From SAR202 cluster bacterium AG-426-M11 (GTDB taxonomy: Bacteria > Chloroflexota > Dehalococcoidia > Lucifugimonadales > UBA826), in assembly GCA_003213095.1 (NCBI GenBank), contig QCNV01000011.1, positions 1-44,339 of the forward strand: DNA of 44,339 nt, given 5' to 3'. The notes below the pieces were generated by a model. The model searched no databases, was not told the origin of the DNA, and saw only the letters and a program-made list of their open reading frames with translations. The position numbers and the translations under genes are program-made. The first letter of the stretch is position 1; each line of letters opens with the position of its first letter. Of this stretch, positions 1 to 7,986 are shown one piece after another.

Positions 1-2
1 AT

Positions 3-278
3 AAAGATGATGTAGTTCTTGAATATTTTGGGATCAAGGTAGTTATTGACCCTGAAAGTGCTCCCTTATTAGAAGGTGCTGAAATAGATTATGTTGACGG
101 TTTAATGAGAAGTGGTTTTGTAATATCAAACCCAAATATAGAAAACGTAAATGCTGGCGGATGTGGCGGAGGTTGCGGCGGCGGGGGATGCGGAGCAGGA
201 GGTTGCGGCGGTGGCGGTGGCTGCGGCGGTGGCGGTGGCTGCGGAGCAGGCGGTGGCGGGTGTGGCTGCGGAGGCTAG
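3..278 (+). CDS. A-type Fe-S carrier (HesB/IscA/ErpA family), C-terminal part, with Gly/Cys-rich tail
   Basis: The gene enters from the left edge, and 91 codons are visible before the TAG. The motifs FGIKVVIDPESAPLLEGAEI and VDGLMRSGFVISNPN match the C-terminal half of A-type iron-sulfur carriers, which bind a cluster through one mid-protein cysteine (outside the window) and a terminal CGCG pair. CGCG is present at the very end. Between NPN and CGCG lies an unusual insert, so that bases 153-275 encode 41 residues that are almost only glycine and cysteine, with 8 Cys and 3 Ala. This stretch is far richer in GC than its surroundings. Family membership is secure. Whether the tail binds extra metal or cluster is unknown. 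Confidence 0.85.
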   Translation, partial: KDDVVLEYFGIKVVIDPESAPLLEGAEIDYVDGLMRSGFVISNPNIENVNAGGCGGGCGGGGCGAGGCGGGGGCGGGGGCGAGGGGCGCGG

Positions 279-298
279 ACTCTAGTTTTAGTAATATG

Positions 299-331
299 TA
301 AGGGGTGAATCTATTCGCCCCTTATTTTTTT
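299..331 (+). terminator. Intrinsic terminator after the Fe-S carrier gene
   Basis: An 11-bp stem (299-309 with 314-324, one G-U pair) with a 4-base loop is followed at once by seven T residues (325-331). It lies 20 bases past the stop codon and 12 bases before the next start, so it separates the Fe-S carrier transcript from the tyrA-like/aroA cluster. Confidence 0.85.
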
Positions 332-342
332 GAGAGTGTGTA

Positions 343-1335
343 ATGACAAAAATTTCTTTAATAGGCATCAGCCCTATATCATTATCTTTTGCACTAGCAA
401 CAAAAAATCTTTCTCCACAACCATTTGTGTCAGCTTACTCAGACAATCAAAAACTTTTCGAACAAGTCAAACATCTAAATGTAATTGATAATGGAACTAA
501 TAATCTGGAAAAAGCTGTTGAAGATACTAACTTGATTGTAATAGATTCTTCAATTTCTGAAATCAAATCACAATTTGAACAACTAAAAAGTTTGGTAAAA
601 AACTATTGTATGATTACGGATTTTTCTCACTCTAAAAAAAGAATAGAAACATGGGCCACAGAAATTCTGCCAGCAAACTTCTGTTACATAGCTGCGAGGC
701 CATTAATCAAAAAAGAAATCCCTGAATTAGTTAATTCAAATCCTGATATGTTCAAAGGAATCCGATACTGCATAATGGAATCGGAAAAAAGTGACAAAGA
801 TGGAATTGAGTGGTTTATCAAATTTATAGAACTATTAGGATGTAAGCCCTACTTTTTAGATATTCACGAACACGATAGCTATACAGCCGGAATAGACATA
901 CTATTGCCTATAATCTCATCAACAATTATAAATTCTCTTTCAAAAAGTGACTCTTGGCCTGAAATGAGGAAATTTGTGACTCATGAATTTGAAAAACAAA
1001 CAGATCTCGCAAATAGAGACCCTATAGATACAGAAATCAATTCAATTACATCTTCTCAGCCTCTGATACATTGGCTAGACCAAACCATTAAGTCTCTATA
1101 TGAAATCAGAAACTCAATTGACCAAAATTCAGATGATCTATTAAATTTATTAATTGATGCTTGGGAAGTAAAAGGAAAAATTTTCGCAGGAATTGATGAA
1201 GATATTCCTCAACATGTAGAATTACCTTCCTCATCTCAATCAATCGCTAGTGCTATGTTTGGCGCAAAACTAGCAAGCAGAATGACTGATCATGGTGATA
1301 AAAATTTACGAAAATCTTGGGAGTATCCTAGGTAA
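343..1335 (+). CDS. Degenerate prephenate/arogenate dehydrogenase-like protein (TyrA family)
   Basis: A 330-residue protein with the overall plan of TyrA: an N-terminal nucleotide-binding-like domain (about 1-150) and a C-terminal helical dehydrogenase domain. The remnants TDFSHSKK (92-99), ARPL (118-121) and HDSYTAGIDILLPI align with the family's TDxGSxK, GxHP and HDxxxAxxSHLPH motifs. Key residues are missing. The glycine-rich NAD loop reads G8-I-S-P-I-S instead of GxGxxG, and the catalytic His of GxHP is Arg119. It overlaps aroA by one base (TAATG), so it is translationally coupled to a shikimate-pathway gene. It may have lost dehydrogenase activity or changed function. The homology call is moderate; activity should not be assumed. 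Confidence 0.7.
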   Translation: MTKISLIGISPISLSFALATKNLSPQPFVSAYSDNQKLFEQVKHLNVIDNGTNNLEKAVEDTNLIVIDSSISEIKSQFEQLKSLVKNYCMITDFSHSKKRIETWATEILPANFCYIAARPLIKKEIPELVNSNPDMFKGIRYCIMESEKSDKDGIEWFIKFIELLGCKPYFLDIHEHDSYTAGIDILLPIISSTIINSLSKSDSWPEMRKFVTHEFEKQTDLANRDPIDTEINSITSSQPLIHWLDQTIKSLYEIRNSIDQNSDDLLNLLIDAWEVKGKIFAGIDEDIPQHVELPSSSQSIASAMFGAKLASRMTDHGDKNLRKSWEYPR

Positions 1336-2624
1336 TGAATCAAACTGTTTCTTCCCCCCAAAAAATTACTGGTGAGATATCTCCTCCGGGGGACAAATCA
1401 ATATCACACAGAGCTGCCCTTTTAAACTCAATAGGAAATGGATCCGCAAAAATTTCTAATTTTTGCGAAGGTGACGACAGAACATCGATGATAAATTGCC
1501 TAAATTCTCTGGGCGCACAAATTGATGAAGGAGCGTCTGACGGAGAATTTATTATTCGCGGAAACGGATTAAATGGACTTATTGAACCTACAGATGTTTT
1601 AAATGCTGGTAATAGTGGCACTACAATGAGATTAGTATCAGGGCTTTTATCGGCACAAAAATTCTATAGCGTAATCACCGGTGATGATTCTCTCAGATTT
1701 AGACCTATGAAACGAATTATTGAACCACTTAATTTAATGGGCGCTAAAGTTTCAGGGAGAGACAATAATTCTTATGCACCCTTAACTTTTCATCCTAATA
1801 ATCTTTCTGGAATTGAATACTCTATGCCAGTATCTAGTGCTCAATTGAAATCATGCCTATTAATTGCATCACTCTATGCCCAAGGTGAAATGATTATTAA
1901 TCAACCAAGCAATTCTAGAGATCATACAGAAAGAATGTTGCAATCTATGGGCTCTAATATACGAACTGAAGGCCTTCAAATCACTATGAGTTCAACAGAA
2001 CTGAATTGTATTGACGTTCAAATTCCATGTGATACTAGTGGTTCCGCTTTCTGGCTTGTTGCCGCTTGTTGTCACCCAAATGCAAAAATCAAAATCAATA
2101 ATGTAGGTATGAACCCAACTAGAACTGGAGTCATAGAAGTTCTAAAAATGATGGGAGCAAATTTACATTTAACCAACGAATCCTTTCAGGGAGGAGAACC
2201 TGTCGCAGATATCATTGCTTCTTCTAGTAAATTAAAAGGGATAGAAATCAGCGGAGAAATCATCCCAAGAGTTGTTGACGAACTGCCAATTTTAGCATTA
2301 GCGTCTTGTTTCGCAGACGGAAAAACTATTATCAAAAATGCAGAAGAATTAAGAGTTAAAGAATCCGACAGAATTGCTGCTACTGTAGATAGTCTTAAAA
2401 AATTATCAGCCTCTATTGAAGAATTGCCTGACGGCATGGAAATTAATGGCACAGGCGCCTTAACAGGTTCTAAGGTAGATAGTCACGGGGATCATAGAAT
2501 CGCTATGACTAATGGAATTGCAGGACTACTTGCAGATGGAGTAACCACAGTTGAAAACTCTGAAGCAGCTAGCGTTTCATATCCTAATTTTTGGAAAGAA
2601 TTAACTTTAATTCAAAAGGCATGA
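1335..2624 (+). CDS. aroA: 3-phosphoshikimate 1-carboxyvinyltransferase (EPSP synthase)
   Basis: A 429-residue cytosolic enzyme that joins shikimate-3-phosphate and phosphoenolpyruvate in the sixth step of chorismate synthesis. Family motifs are intact: PPGDKSISHRA (17-27, with the substrate Lys21), LNAGNSGTTMR (89-99), FRPMKRI, VVDELPILA, ELRVKESDR and GDHRIAM. The glycine of GNSGT is kept, rather than the alanine found in the glyphosate-insensitive CP4 enzyme. The ATG shares its A with the stop of the tyrA-like gene, and gmk starts 3 bases after its TGA, so the three genes form one transcript. Length is normal for the family. Confidence 0.96.
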   Translation: MNQTVSSPQKITGEISPPGDKSISHRAALLNSIGNGSAKISNFCEGDDRTSMINCLNSLGAQIDEGASDGEFIIRGNGLNGLIEPTDVLNAGNSGTTMRLVSGLLSAQKFYSVITGDDSLRFRPMKRIIEPLNLMGAKVSGRDNNSYAPLTFHPNNLSGIEYSMPVSSAQLKSCLLIASLYAQGEMIINQPSNSRDHTERMLQSMGSNIRTEGLQITMSSTELNCIDVQIPCDTSGSAFWLVAACCHPNAKIKINNVGMNPTRTGVIEVLKMMGANLHLTNESFQGGEPVADIIASSSKLKGIEISGEIIPRVVDELPILALASCFADGKTIIKNAEELRVKESDRIAATVDSLKKLSASIEELPDGMEINGTGALTGSKVDSHGDHRIAMTNGIAGLLADGVTTVENSEAASVSYPNFWKELTLIQKA

Positions 2625-2627
2625 TAA

Positions 2628-3218
2628 GTGACCAACAATAACCCAAAAATTATTGTGATTTCTGGACCATCCGGTGTTGGAAAAGACGCAGTAATTTCTC
2701 AAATGTCTCACCAATTCAAGAACTTTCATTTTACAGTTACAGCAACCACTAGACAAAAACGAGAAAATGAAATCAACCTCAAAGATTATATATTTCTTTC
2801 TAAAGATCAATTTGAAAACATGCTAGCCACAGGCGAATTTTTGGAACATGCTGAAGTATATGGAAATTACTATGGAGTCCCTAAAAATCAAGTATATGAG
2901 GGAATTAGGAATGGCAAAAATGTCTTAATCAAAATTGATGTCCAAGGCGCAAAAACAATTAAAAAAAATGAAGACAATGCCATTTTCATCTTTTTATCAC
3001 CACCTAATTTGAGGGAATTAGAAAAAAGACTCAAAGATAGAATGACTGAAACACCTGAAGCTTTAATTAAAAGAATTCAAACAGCTGAACATGAGATGAA
3101 AGAATCACATTGGTTTGACCACGTAATTATTAACCATACTGACAAACTAGATGAAACAATTAACCAAATTCATGAAATAATCCAAGAAGTAACTACTCAA
3201 GAAGATTTCAAATCTTGA
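2628..3218 (+). CDS. gmk: Guanylate kinase
   Basis: A 196-residue P-loop kinase that phosphorylates GMP to GDP with ATP. The P-loop is G13-PSGVGK-19, followed by Asp20 where Ser/Thr is usual. TATTRQKRENEINLKDYIF carries the GMP-binding region, and LEHAEVYGNYYGVP is the typical GMP-domain motif. It has a GTG start three bases after aroA stops. The last 22 bases overlap the 3' end of the convergent flavin monooxygenase gene. Confidence 0.95.
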   Translation: MTNNNPKIIVISGPSGVGKDAVISQMSHQFKNFHFTVTATTRQKRENEINLKDYIFLSKDQFENMLATGEFLEHAEVYGNYYGVPKNQVYEGIRNGKNVLIKIDVQGAKTIKKNEDNAIFIFLSPPNLRELEKRLKDRMTETPEALIKRIQTAEHEMKESHWFDHVIINHTDKLDETINQIHEIIQEVTTQEDFKS

Positions 3219-4231
3219 AGAATCTGCATTAGGATATCTTCATCCTTCTGAGACTGAATATCCATAGAAAAAGATACAGAATCAGAAAACTTCCCATAGG
3301 AATCAAGAATTTTTTTTGCAATTTCATCATATGTTCCCATAACAGCAAATTTATCTAACATATCATCAGAAATTTCATATTTCATTTTAGACCACTCTCC
3401 ATCTATAGACATTCTGTAGAGTTTTTCATGAGTATCTTGCCACCCATGAACTTTCATAATGTCTGAATAGCTTCTCGTAGAAGCATAAAAAGAAATTTGT
3501 TCTTTTGTTTTCTCTCTTTTAATTTCCAAGTCTTCTTGATTTTTAGCAGCGACTATAAACCCGCCACCTGAAATTGATAAATCTTCTATATTTCTATTGG
3601 CTCTTGTAGCACCTTTTTTCAAAGAAGGAATTACTACTTCCTCTGTATATTTAATGGTGTTAAAACTATGTAAAATTACTCCATCACATAATTCGCCAGC
3701 TACTGCCAACATGTTTGGATTAACTGCTGCAATTGAAACCTTAATATCCGGAAATTCAATAGGTCCCGGATTAAAAAATGGAGGCATTAAATTGAATGAA
3801 TAACTATCACCAGAAAATTCTAACTTTCCTCCATTCTGCCAATAATCCCAAATATGTTTGAGGGATGTAATATACTCTCTAGTGCGTGGAGCAGGTGCAC
3901 TCCATGGCATTGAAAACCTTCTCACTATGTGCCCTCTAACTTGAGTGCCTAATCCCAATATAAATCTTCCATTAGAAAGATTTTGAAGATCCCATGCCAA
4001 ATATGCTGTATCCATAGGACTTCTTGAAAATGACAGAGCTATAGAAGTCTGTAAGGAAATTTCATTAGTATGTTCTGCTGCTATTGCTAGTGGCAAATAT
4101 GGATTATGAGCTGTTTCATTAGAAGAAATCATATCGTATCCATGTTTTTCAGCAGTTACAGCAGCATCAGCAATATGTTGTACAGAATAATTGTTCCCAG
4201 CATAAGTCCCAATAGAGGCATTGACCTTCAT
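3197..4231 (-). CDS. LLM-class flavin-dependent oxidoreductase (luciferase-like)
   Basis: A 344-residue TIM-barrel protein of the bacterial luciferase-like superfamily, which uses F420 or FMN. Supporting features are the strand pattern VNASIGTY, the block LQTSIALSFSRSPMDTAYLAWDLQNLSNGRFILGLG (split here as the usual SxRxP..A....L..LS.GR..LGLG signature), and a C-terminal GTYDEIAKKI segment common to these enzymes. The substrate cannot be read from sequence. AGGTG lies 8 bases before the ATG. The gene is transcribed alone, divergent from crotonase 1 and overlapping the end of gmk by 22 bases. SAR202 genomes are known for many paralogues of this superfamily, and a second member lies at 35616-36824. 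Confidence 0.88.
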   Translation of the reverse strand: MKVNASIGTYAGNNYSVQHIADAAVTAEKHGYDMISSNETAHNPYLPLAIAAEHTNEISLQTSIALSFSRSPMDTAYLAWDLQNLSNGRFILGLGTQVRGHIVRRFSMPWSAPAPRTREYITSLKHIWDYWQNGGKLEFSGDSYSFNLMPPFFNPGPIEFPDIKVSIAAVNPNMLAVAGELCDGVILHSFNTIKYTEEVVIPSLKKGATRANRNIEDLSISGGGFIVAAKNQEDLEIKREKTKEQISFYASTRSYSDIMKVHGWQDTHEKLYRMSIDGEWSKMKYEISDDMLDKFAVMGTYDEIAKKILDSYGKFSDSVSFSMDIQSQKDEDILMQILQDLKSS

Positions 4232-4349
4232 AATTTCACCTATAAAATCTAATATTGTTTTGAATGCATTCTACACAGCAAATCAAGCCATAACAATCAA
4301 CACTTACCAACAATATATTTTTAGGATATGCTTGCCTTCCTGACAAAAA

Positions 4350-4367
4350 TTTTCAAAAATTTGAAAA
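4350..4367. promoter_or_regulatory. 18-bp inverted repeat next to the crotonase 1 ribosome site
   Basis: TTTTCAAAAATTTGAAAA is a perfect inverted repeat (two 8-base arms, 2-base centre). Its right end runs into the AAAAGGAGA ribosome site of the gene starting at 4377. Its first 15 bases recur upstream of crotonase 2 (11194-11208). It could be an operator or an mRNA hairpin that affects initiation. AT-rich sequence makes chance palindromes more likely. Confidence 0.45.
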
Positions 4368-4376
4368 GGAGAAAAT

Positions 4377-5210
4377 ATGAAATACGAATTTATCACCTAC
4401 GAAAAGAAAGATCGGATTGCCTATTTAACAATTAATCGCCCAGAACGCATGAATGCTTTGCATCCACCTACTAATGCGGAAATGGCACATGCATTTAAAA
4501 CTTTCAACGAAGATGACGATGCATGGATTATTATTGTTACAGGTTCTGGAGACAAGGCTTTTAGTGCAGGAAACGATCTAAAGTACACTGCTGAAAATTG
4601 GCATGAAAGGATTGAGCAAGCAGAAGCCCTAACTTCAGGAGATCCTAATGCAAAAAAAGAAAAAAACCAAACAGCTGCTTTAGGTGGAATTACAACTGAC
4701 ACCGAATTTAAATGTTGGAAGCCGATTATAGCTGCTGTAAATGGCTATGCATTAGGTGGTGGACTTGAATTAGCAATGGCATGTGACATTATCGTCATGG
4801 CAGACCATGCGGAGATTGGACTACCTGAGCCTAGAGTAGGATTAGTAGCTGGTGCAGGTGGAGTTCACAGACTACCTAGACATATCCCTATCAAAAGAGC
4901 AATGGGAATGATGTTAACTGCTACTAGAATTTCTGCATCAGAAGCATATAATTTAGGATTAGCTAATGAAGTAGTCCCATTAGAAAATCTGATGGAAACA
5001 GCAGAAAAATGGGCTAGCCTAATCTTAGAAGCTGCACCTCTTTCTGTTCGAGCTTCAAAACAGATGGCATATGTAGGACTTGAAGGATCACTACCTGATG
5101 CTATAAATGCTTCATATTCTGAAGAACATAAATTTTTAAACTCTGAAGATCGAAGAGAAGGACCATTAGCTTTTTCAGAAAAAAGAGCGCCAAACTGGCA
5201 AGCCAAATAA
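4377..5210 (+). CDS. Enoyl-CoA hydratase/isomerase family protein (crotonase 1)
   Basis: A 277-residue crotonase-fold protein. The oxyanion-hole segments are KAFSAGNDL (60-68) and NGYALGGGLELA (122-133). Both hydratase glutamates are present: Glu131 in GGGLELA and Glu151 in GLPEPRVG, matching rat mitochondrial hydratase Glu144 and Glu164. Hydration of an enoyl-CoA is therefore plausible, though the natural acyl-CoA is unknown. An insert of about 15 residues after the first motif (EALTSGDPNAKKEK) makes it slightly longer than usual. The start is set by AAAAGGAGA 6 bases upstream. The aminopeptidase gene follows 21 bases downstream on the same strand. Confidence 0.92.
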   Translation: MKYEFITYEKKDRIAYLTINRPERMNALHPPTNAEMAHAFKTFNEDDDAWIIIVTGSGDKAFSAGNDLKYTAENWHERIEQAEALTSGDPNAKKEKNQTAALGGITTDTEFKCWKPIIAAVNGYALGGGLELAMACDIIVMADHAEIGLPEPRVGLVAGAGGVHRLPRHIPIKRAMGMMLTATRISASEAYNLGLANEVVPLENLMETAEKWASLILEAAPLSVRASKQMAYVGLEGSLPDAINASYSEEHKFLNSEDRREGPLAFSEKRAPNWQAK

Positions 5211-5231
5211 TAACGTACGGAGTCGCAATTA

Positions 5232-7811
5232 GTGATTACACAAAACAGACAAATTCTACCAAGAAAAATTATTCCTAATCATTACAATTTAACTTTAAAG
5301 CCTAATTTCAAATCATTTAAATTTGATGGTAATGTCAAAATTGATGTAGAAGTAAAAGAAAATACAGATGTAATTCTTTTAAATGGGACTGAATTAGAAA
5401 TTTTGTCAGTAAATTTCAGTAATGAAACTGAAGGAATTACAATTTCAGATTTCAACTTAGATGAAAATTCACAAATCATATCAATCAATTTGAAAGATAA
5501 AGTTGCCCAAGGAAATTACGTATTAGAAATTGATTTTATTGGCGAATTAAACGACCGACTCCATGGTTTCTACAGAAGCTCTTACACTAACCCTGAGGGT
5601 GAAAATGCATATTTGGCAGCTACTCAATTTGAATCTACTTTTGCTAGAAGGGCATTCCCTTGCTGGGATGAACCCAATTACAAGTCTACTTATGATGTGA
5701 CTTTAGAGATTAATGAAGAATTTACAGCTTTATCAAATATGCCAATAATCAGTGAATCTAAATCTTCTAAAGGTTTTAAGTCAATAAAATTCGATACTAC
5801 TCCTAAAATGTCTACTTATTTACTAGCCTTTATTGTAGGAGATCTGGCTCATATTGAAGATATTTCGCCAAATGGTACTTTGATGCGAATTTGGACAACT
5901 AGAGGAAATGAATCACAAGGACAATTTGCCCTAGATACTTCTTTAGCCTTATTAGAATATTTCAACCAATATTTTGGAATTGATTATCCATTGCCCAAAA
6001 TGGATCATATAGCTCTACCAGATTTTGCCGCAGGAGCCATGGAAAACTGGGGTGCAATCACCTATAGAGAAGCCGCCTTATTGGTTGATCCTGACAATAC
6101 TTCTGCATCTACAAAGCAAAGAGTCGCATCAATAATTTCTCATGAAATGGCTCACATGTGGTTTGGAGATCTAGTAACTATGGACTGGTGGAACGACTTA
6201 TGGCTAAATGAAAGTTTTGCATCTTGGATGGGTGACAAAGCAGTAGATGCCATCCACCCTGAATGGGAAGTTTGGACAGAATTTTTAAATGCAGATACTG
6301 CTTCTGCGTTCTCTTTAGATGGACTTAAAAATTCTCACCCAATAGAACAAGAAGTTAACAACCCAGGTGAAATAGGAGCTCTTTTTGATGCGATCAGCTA
6401 CAGTAAGGGTGGTTCTGTTTTACGTATGCTAGAAGACTATTTAGGTCAAGAAGATTTCCAAAAAGGAATTAATCTTTATTTGAATAAACACTCATACGCT
6501 AATGCTCAGACACAAGATCTATGGAATGCTTTAGGAGAATCATCTGGAAAACCAGTTGCACGGATAATGGATTCTTGGGTTAAGCAAACAGGATTCCCTG
6601 TAGTAGATTTTGATTTTAACTCAGATGGACAAATTGATTTCTCACAAAAAAGATTTTTATTTGAAAATATTTTGTCTCCAACTACCGATCAAACAGTTTG
6701 GTCTATACCCATAAAAGTGATTGATCAAAATCAAGATGAATTATCTATTTTAATAGAATCTTCAAATGAAAAGTTTCCGACAAATTTCAAATCTAAAAAT
6801 GAATGGATAAAATTAAATCCAGATCAAACAGGATTTTATAGGGTAAATTATTCAGAATCTCAATTAGATCAACTACAAAAAGCAATTCAGAATAAACAAA
6901 TACCTCCTAGGGATAGGCTTGGAATTCAAGGAGATACTTTTGCACTCAGTAGAGCAGGATATTCATCCCCTATCCGTTTTCTAAATTTAGCTAATTCATT
7001 CAAATCAGAAAAGGATTCTTCTGTACTCTCCGACTTATCAAGTGGTCTTAGATCAATAGAAAATTTAATAGAATCTGAAGATTTCCATGATCAATACAAG
7101 GAATTTTGCCTCAATATTTTTATACAAACTGGAAAAGACGTTGGTTGGGACAAAAAACAAGGAGAGGGGCATTTAGACTCTTTACTCAGATCCATTGCTT
7201 TGGGCAATTTAGGACATTACGGGCACATAGAAACCATTAATAAATCTCAACAATTATTTGAGGAATATTGTAAAGATAGTTCGAATGTTCACCCAGACCT
7301 TAGATCAGTTGTATTCAACACTACCGCACAAAATGGAGACACTTCAATATTCAATCAAATTCTTGATTTAGAAGAAAAAGTAGAATTACAAGAAGAAAAA
7401 GTTAGATTGCATGGAGCATTGTGTAGTTTTTCAGATTCCTCACTATTAGATCGAGCTTTAGAAATATCTCTCAGTGATAGAATTAGAGCTCAAGACTCAA
7501 TTAGAATCATCGTGGGCATCTCGTCTTCTAGCTTAGGAAGATCACTAGCTTGGGATTTTGTACGAAACAACTGGAAAGAAATTGATAATAGGTACGGTGA
7601 TGGAGGCTTTGCCCTCAATCGTCTAGTCTCTCTAGTTTCAGGATTTTCAGAAGAAAAACGCATTTCTGAAGTTGAAGATTTTTTTGAAAAAAACCCCACA
7701 CCGGCTGCAGAAAGAAGCATACAGCAAGCCCTAGAAAGAATCAGATTAAATACGGCTTGGAAAAAGAAATTCTCATCTGAGATTTCATCATTTCTAACTA
7801 CATTAAATTAA
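5232..7811 (+). CDS. M1 family metallo-aminopeptidase (PepN / puromycin-sensitive type)
   Basis: An 859-residue zinc aminopeptidase that removes N-terminal residues from peptides. It has the exopeptidase motif GAMEN at 268-272 and the zinc site HEMAH at 304-308 with Glu327 (WLNES) 19 residues after the second His. The N-terminal domain is a beta-sandwich (1-210) and the catalytic domain covers about 210-450. A long C-terminal ERAP1-like helical domain includes the typical ending DRIRAQDSIRIIVGIS...AWDFVRNNW. There is no signal peptide, so it is probably cytosolic and works in peptide turnover. The start is GTG with CGGAG about 12 bases upstream, and the gene sits directly behind crotonase 1. 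Confidence 0.95.
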   Translation: MITQNRQILPRKIIPNHYNLTLKPNFKSFKFDGNVKIDVEVKENTDVILLNGTELEILSVNFSNETEGITISDFNLDENSQIISINLKDKVAQGNYVLEIDFIGELNDRLHGFYRSSYTNPEGENAYLAATQFESTFARRAFPCWDEPNYKSTYDVTLEINEEFTALSNMPIISESKSSKGFKSIKFDTTPKMSTYLLAFIVGDLAHIEDISPNGTLMRIWTTRGNESQGQFALDTSLALLEYFNQYFGIDYPLPKMDHIALPDFAAGAMENWGAITYREAALLVDPDNTSASTKQRVASIISHEMAHMWFGDLVTMDWWNDLWLNESFASWMGDKAVDAIHPEWEVWTEFLNADTASAFSLDGLKNSHPIEQEVNNPGEIGALFDAISYSKGGSVLRMLEDYLGQEDFQKGINLYLNKHSYANAQTQDLWNALGESSGKPVARIMDSWVKQTGFPVVDFDFNSDGQIDFSQKRFLFENILSPTTDQTVWSIPIKVIDQNQDELSILIESSNEKFPTNFKSKNEWIKLNPDQTGFYRVNYSESQLDQLQKAIQNKQIPPRDRLGIQGDTFALSRAGYSSPIRFLNLANSFKSEKDSSVLSDLSSGLRSIENLIESEDFHDQYKEFCLNIFIQTGKDVGWDKKQGEGHLDSLLRSIALGNLGHYGHIETINKSQQLFEEYCKDSSNVHPDLRSVVFNTTAQNGDTSIFNQILDLEEKVELQEEKVRLHGALCSFSDSSLLDRALEISLSDRIRAQDSIRIIVGISSSSLGRSLAWDFVRNNWKEIDNRYGDGGFALNRLVSLVSGFSEEKRISEVEDFFEKNPTPAAERSIQQALERIRLNTAWKKKFSSEISSFLTTLN

Positions 7812-7986
7812 TATTCCTCTAACGAAATGTAATCTTACAAAGATACCTCTCTAGTTTTTGTATAAAAACACATATTCTTGTTTGTCTAGGAATTTCATGA
7901 AATATGAGTAAAATTTAACTAGCCAAGGGAGTATCACAAATCTCTCAACTTTTAGATTTTAAAGATTTAGAAATATTTTAATTTTC

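Noticed and set aside
153-275. Low-complexity tail as a separate repeat element or assembly artefact
   Set aside because: It is in frame, ends in the family's CGCG motif and stop, and uses mixed glycine codons.
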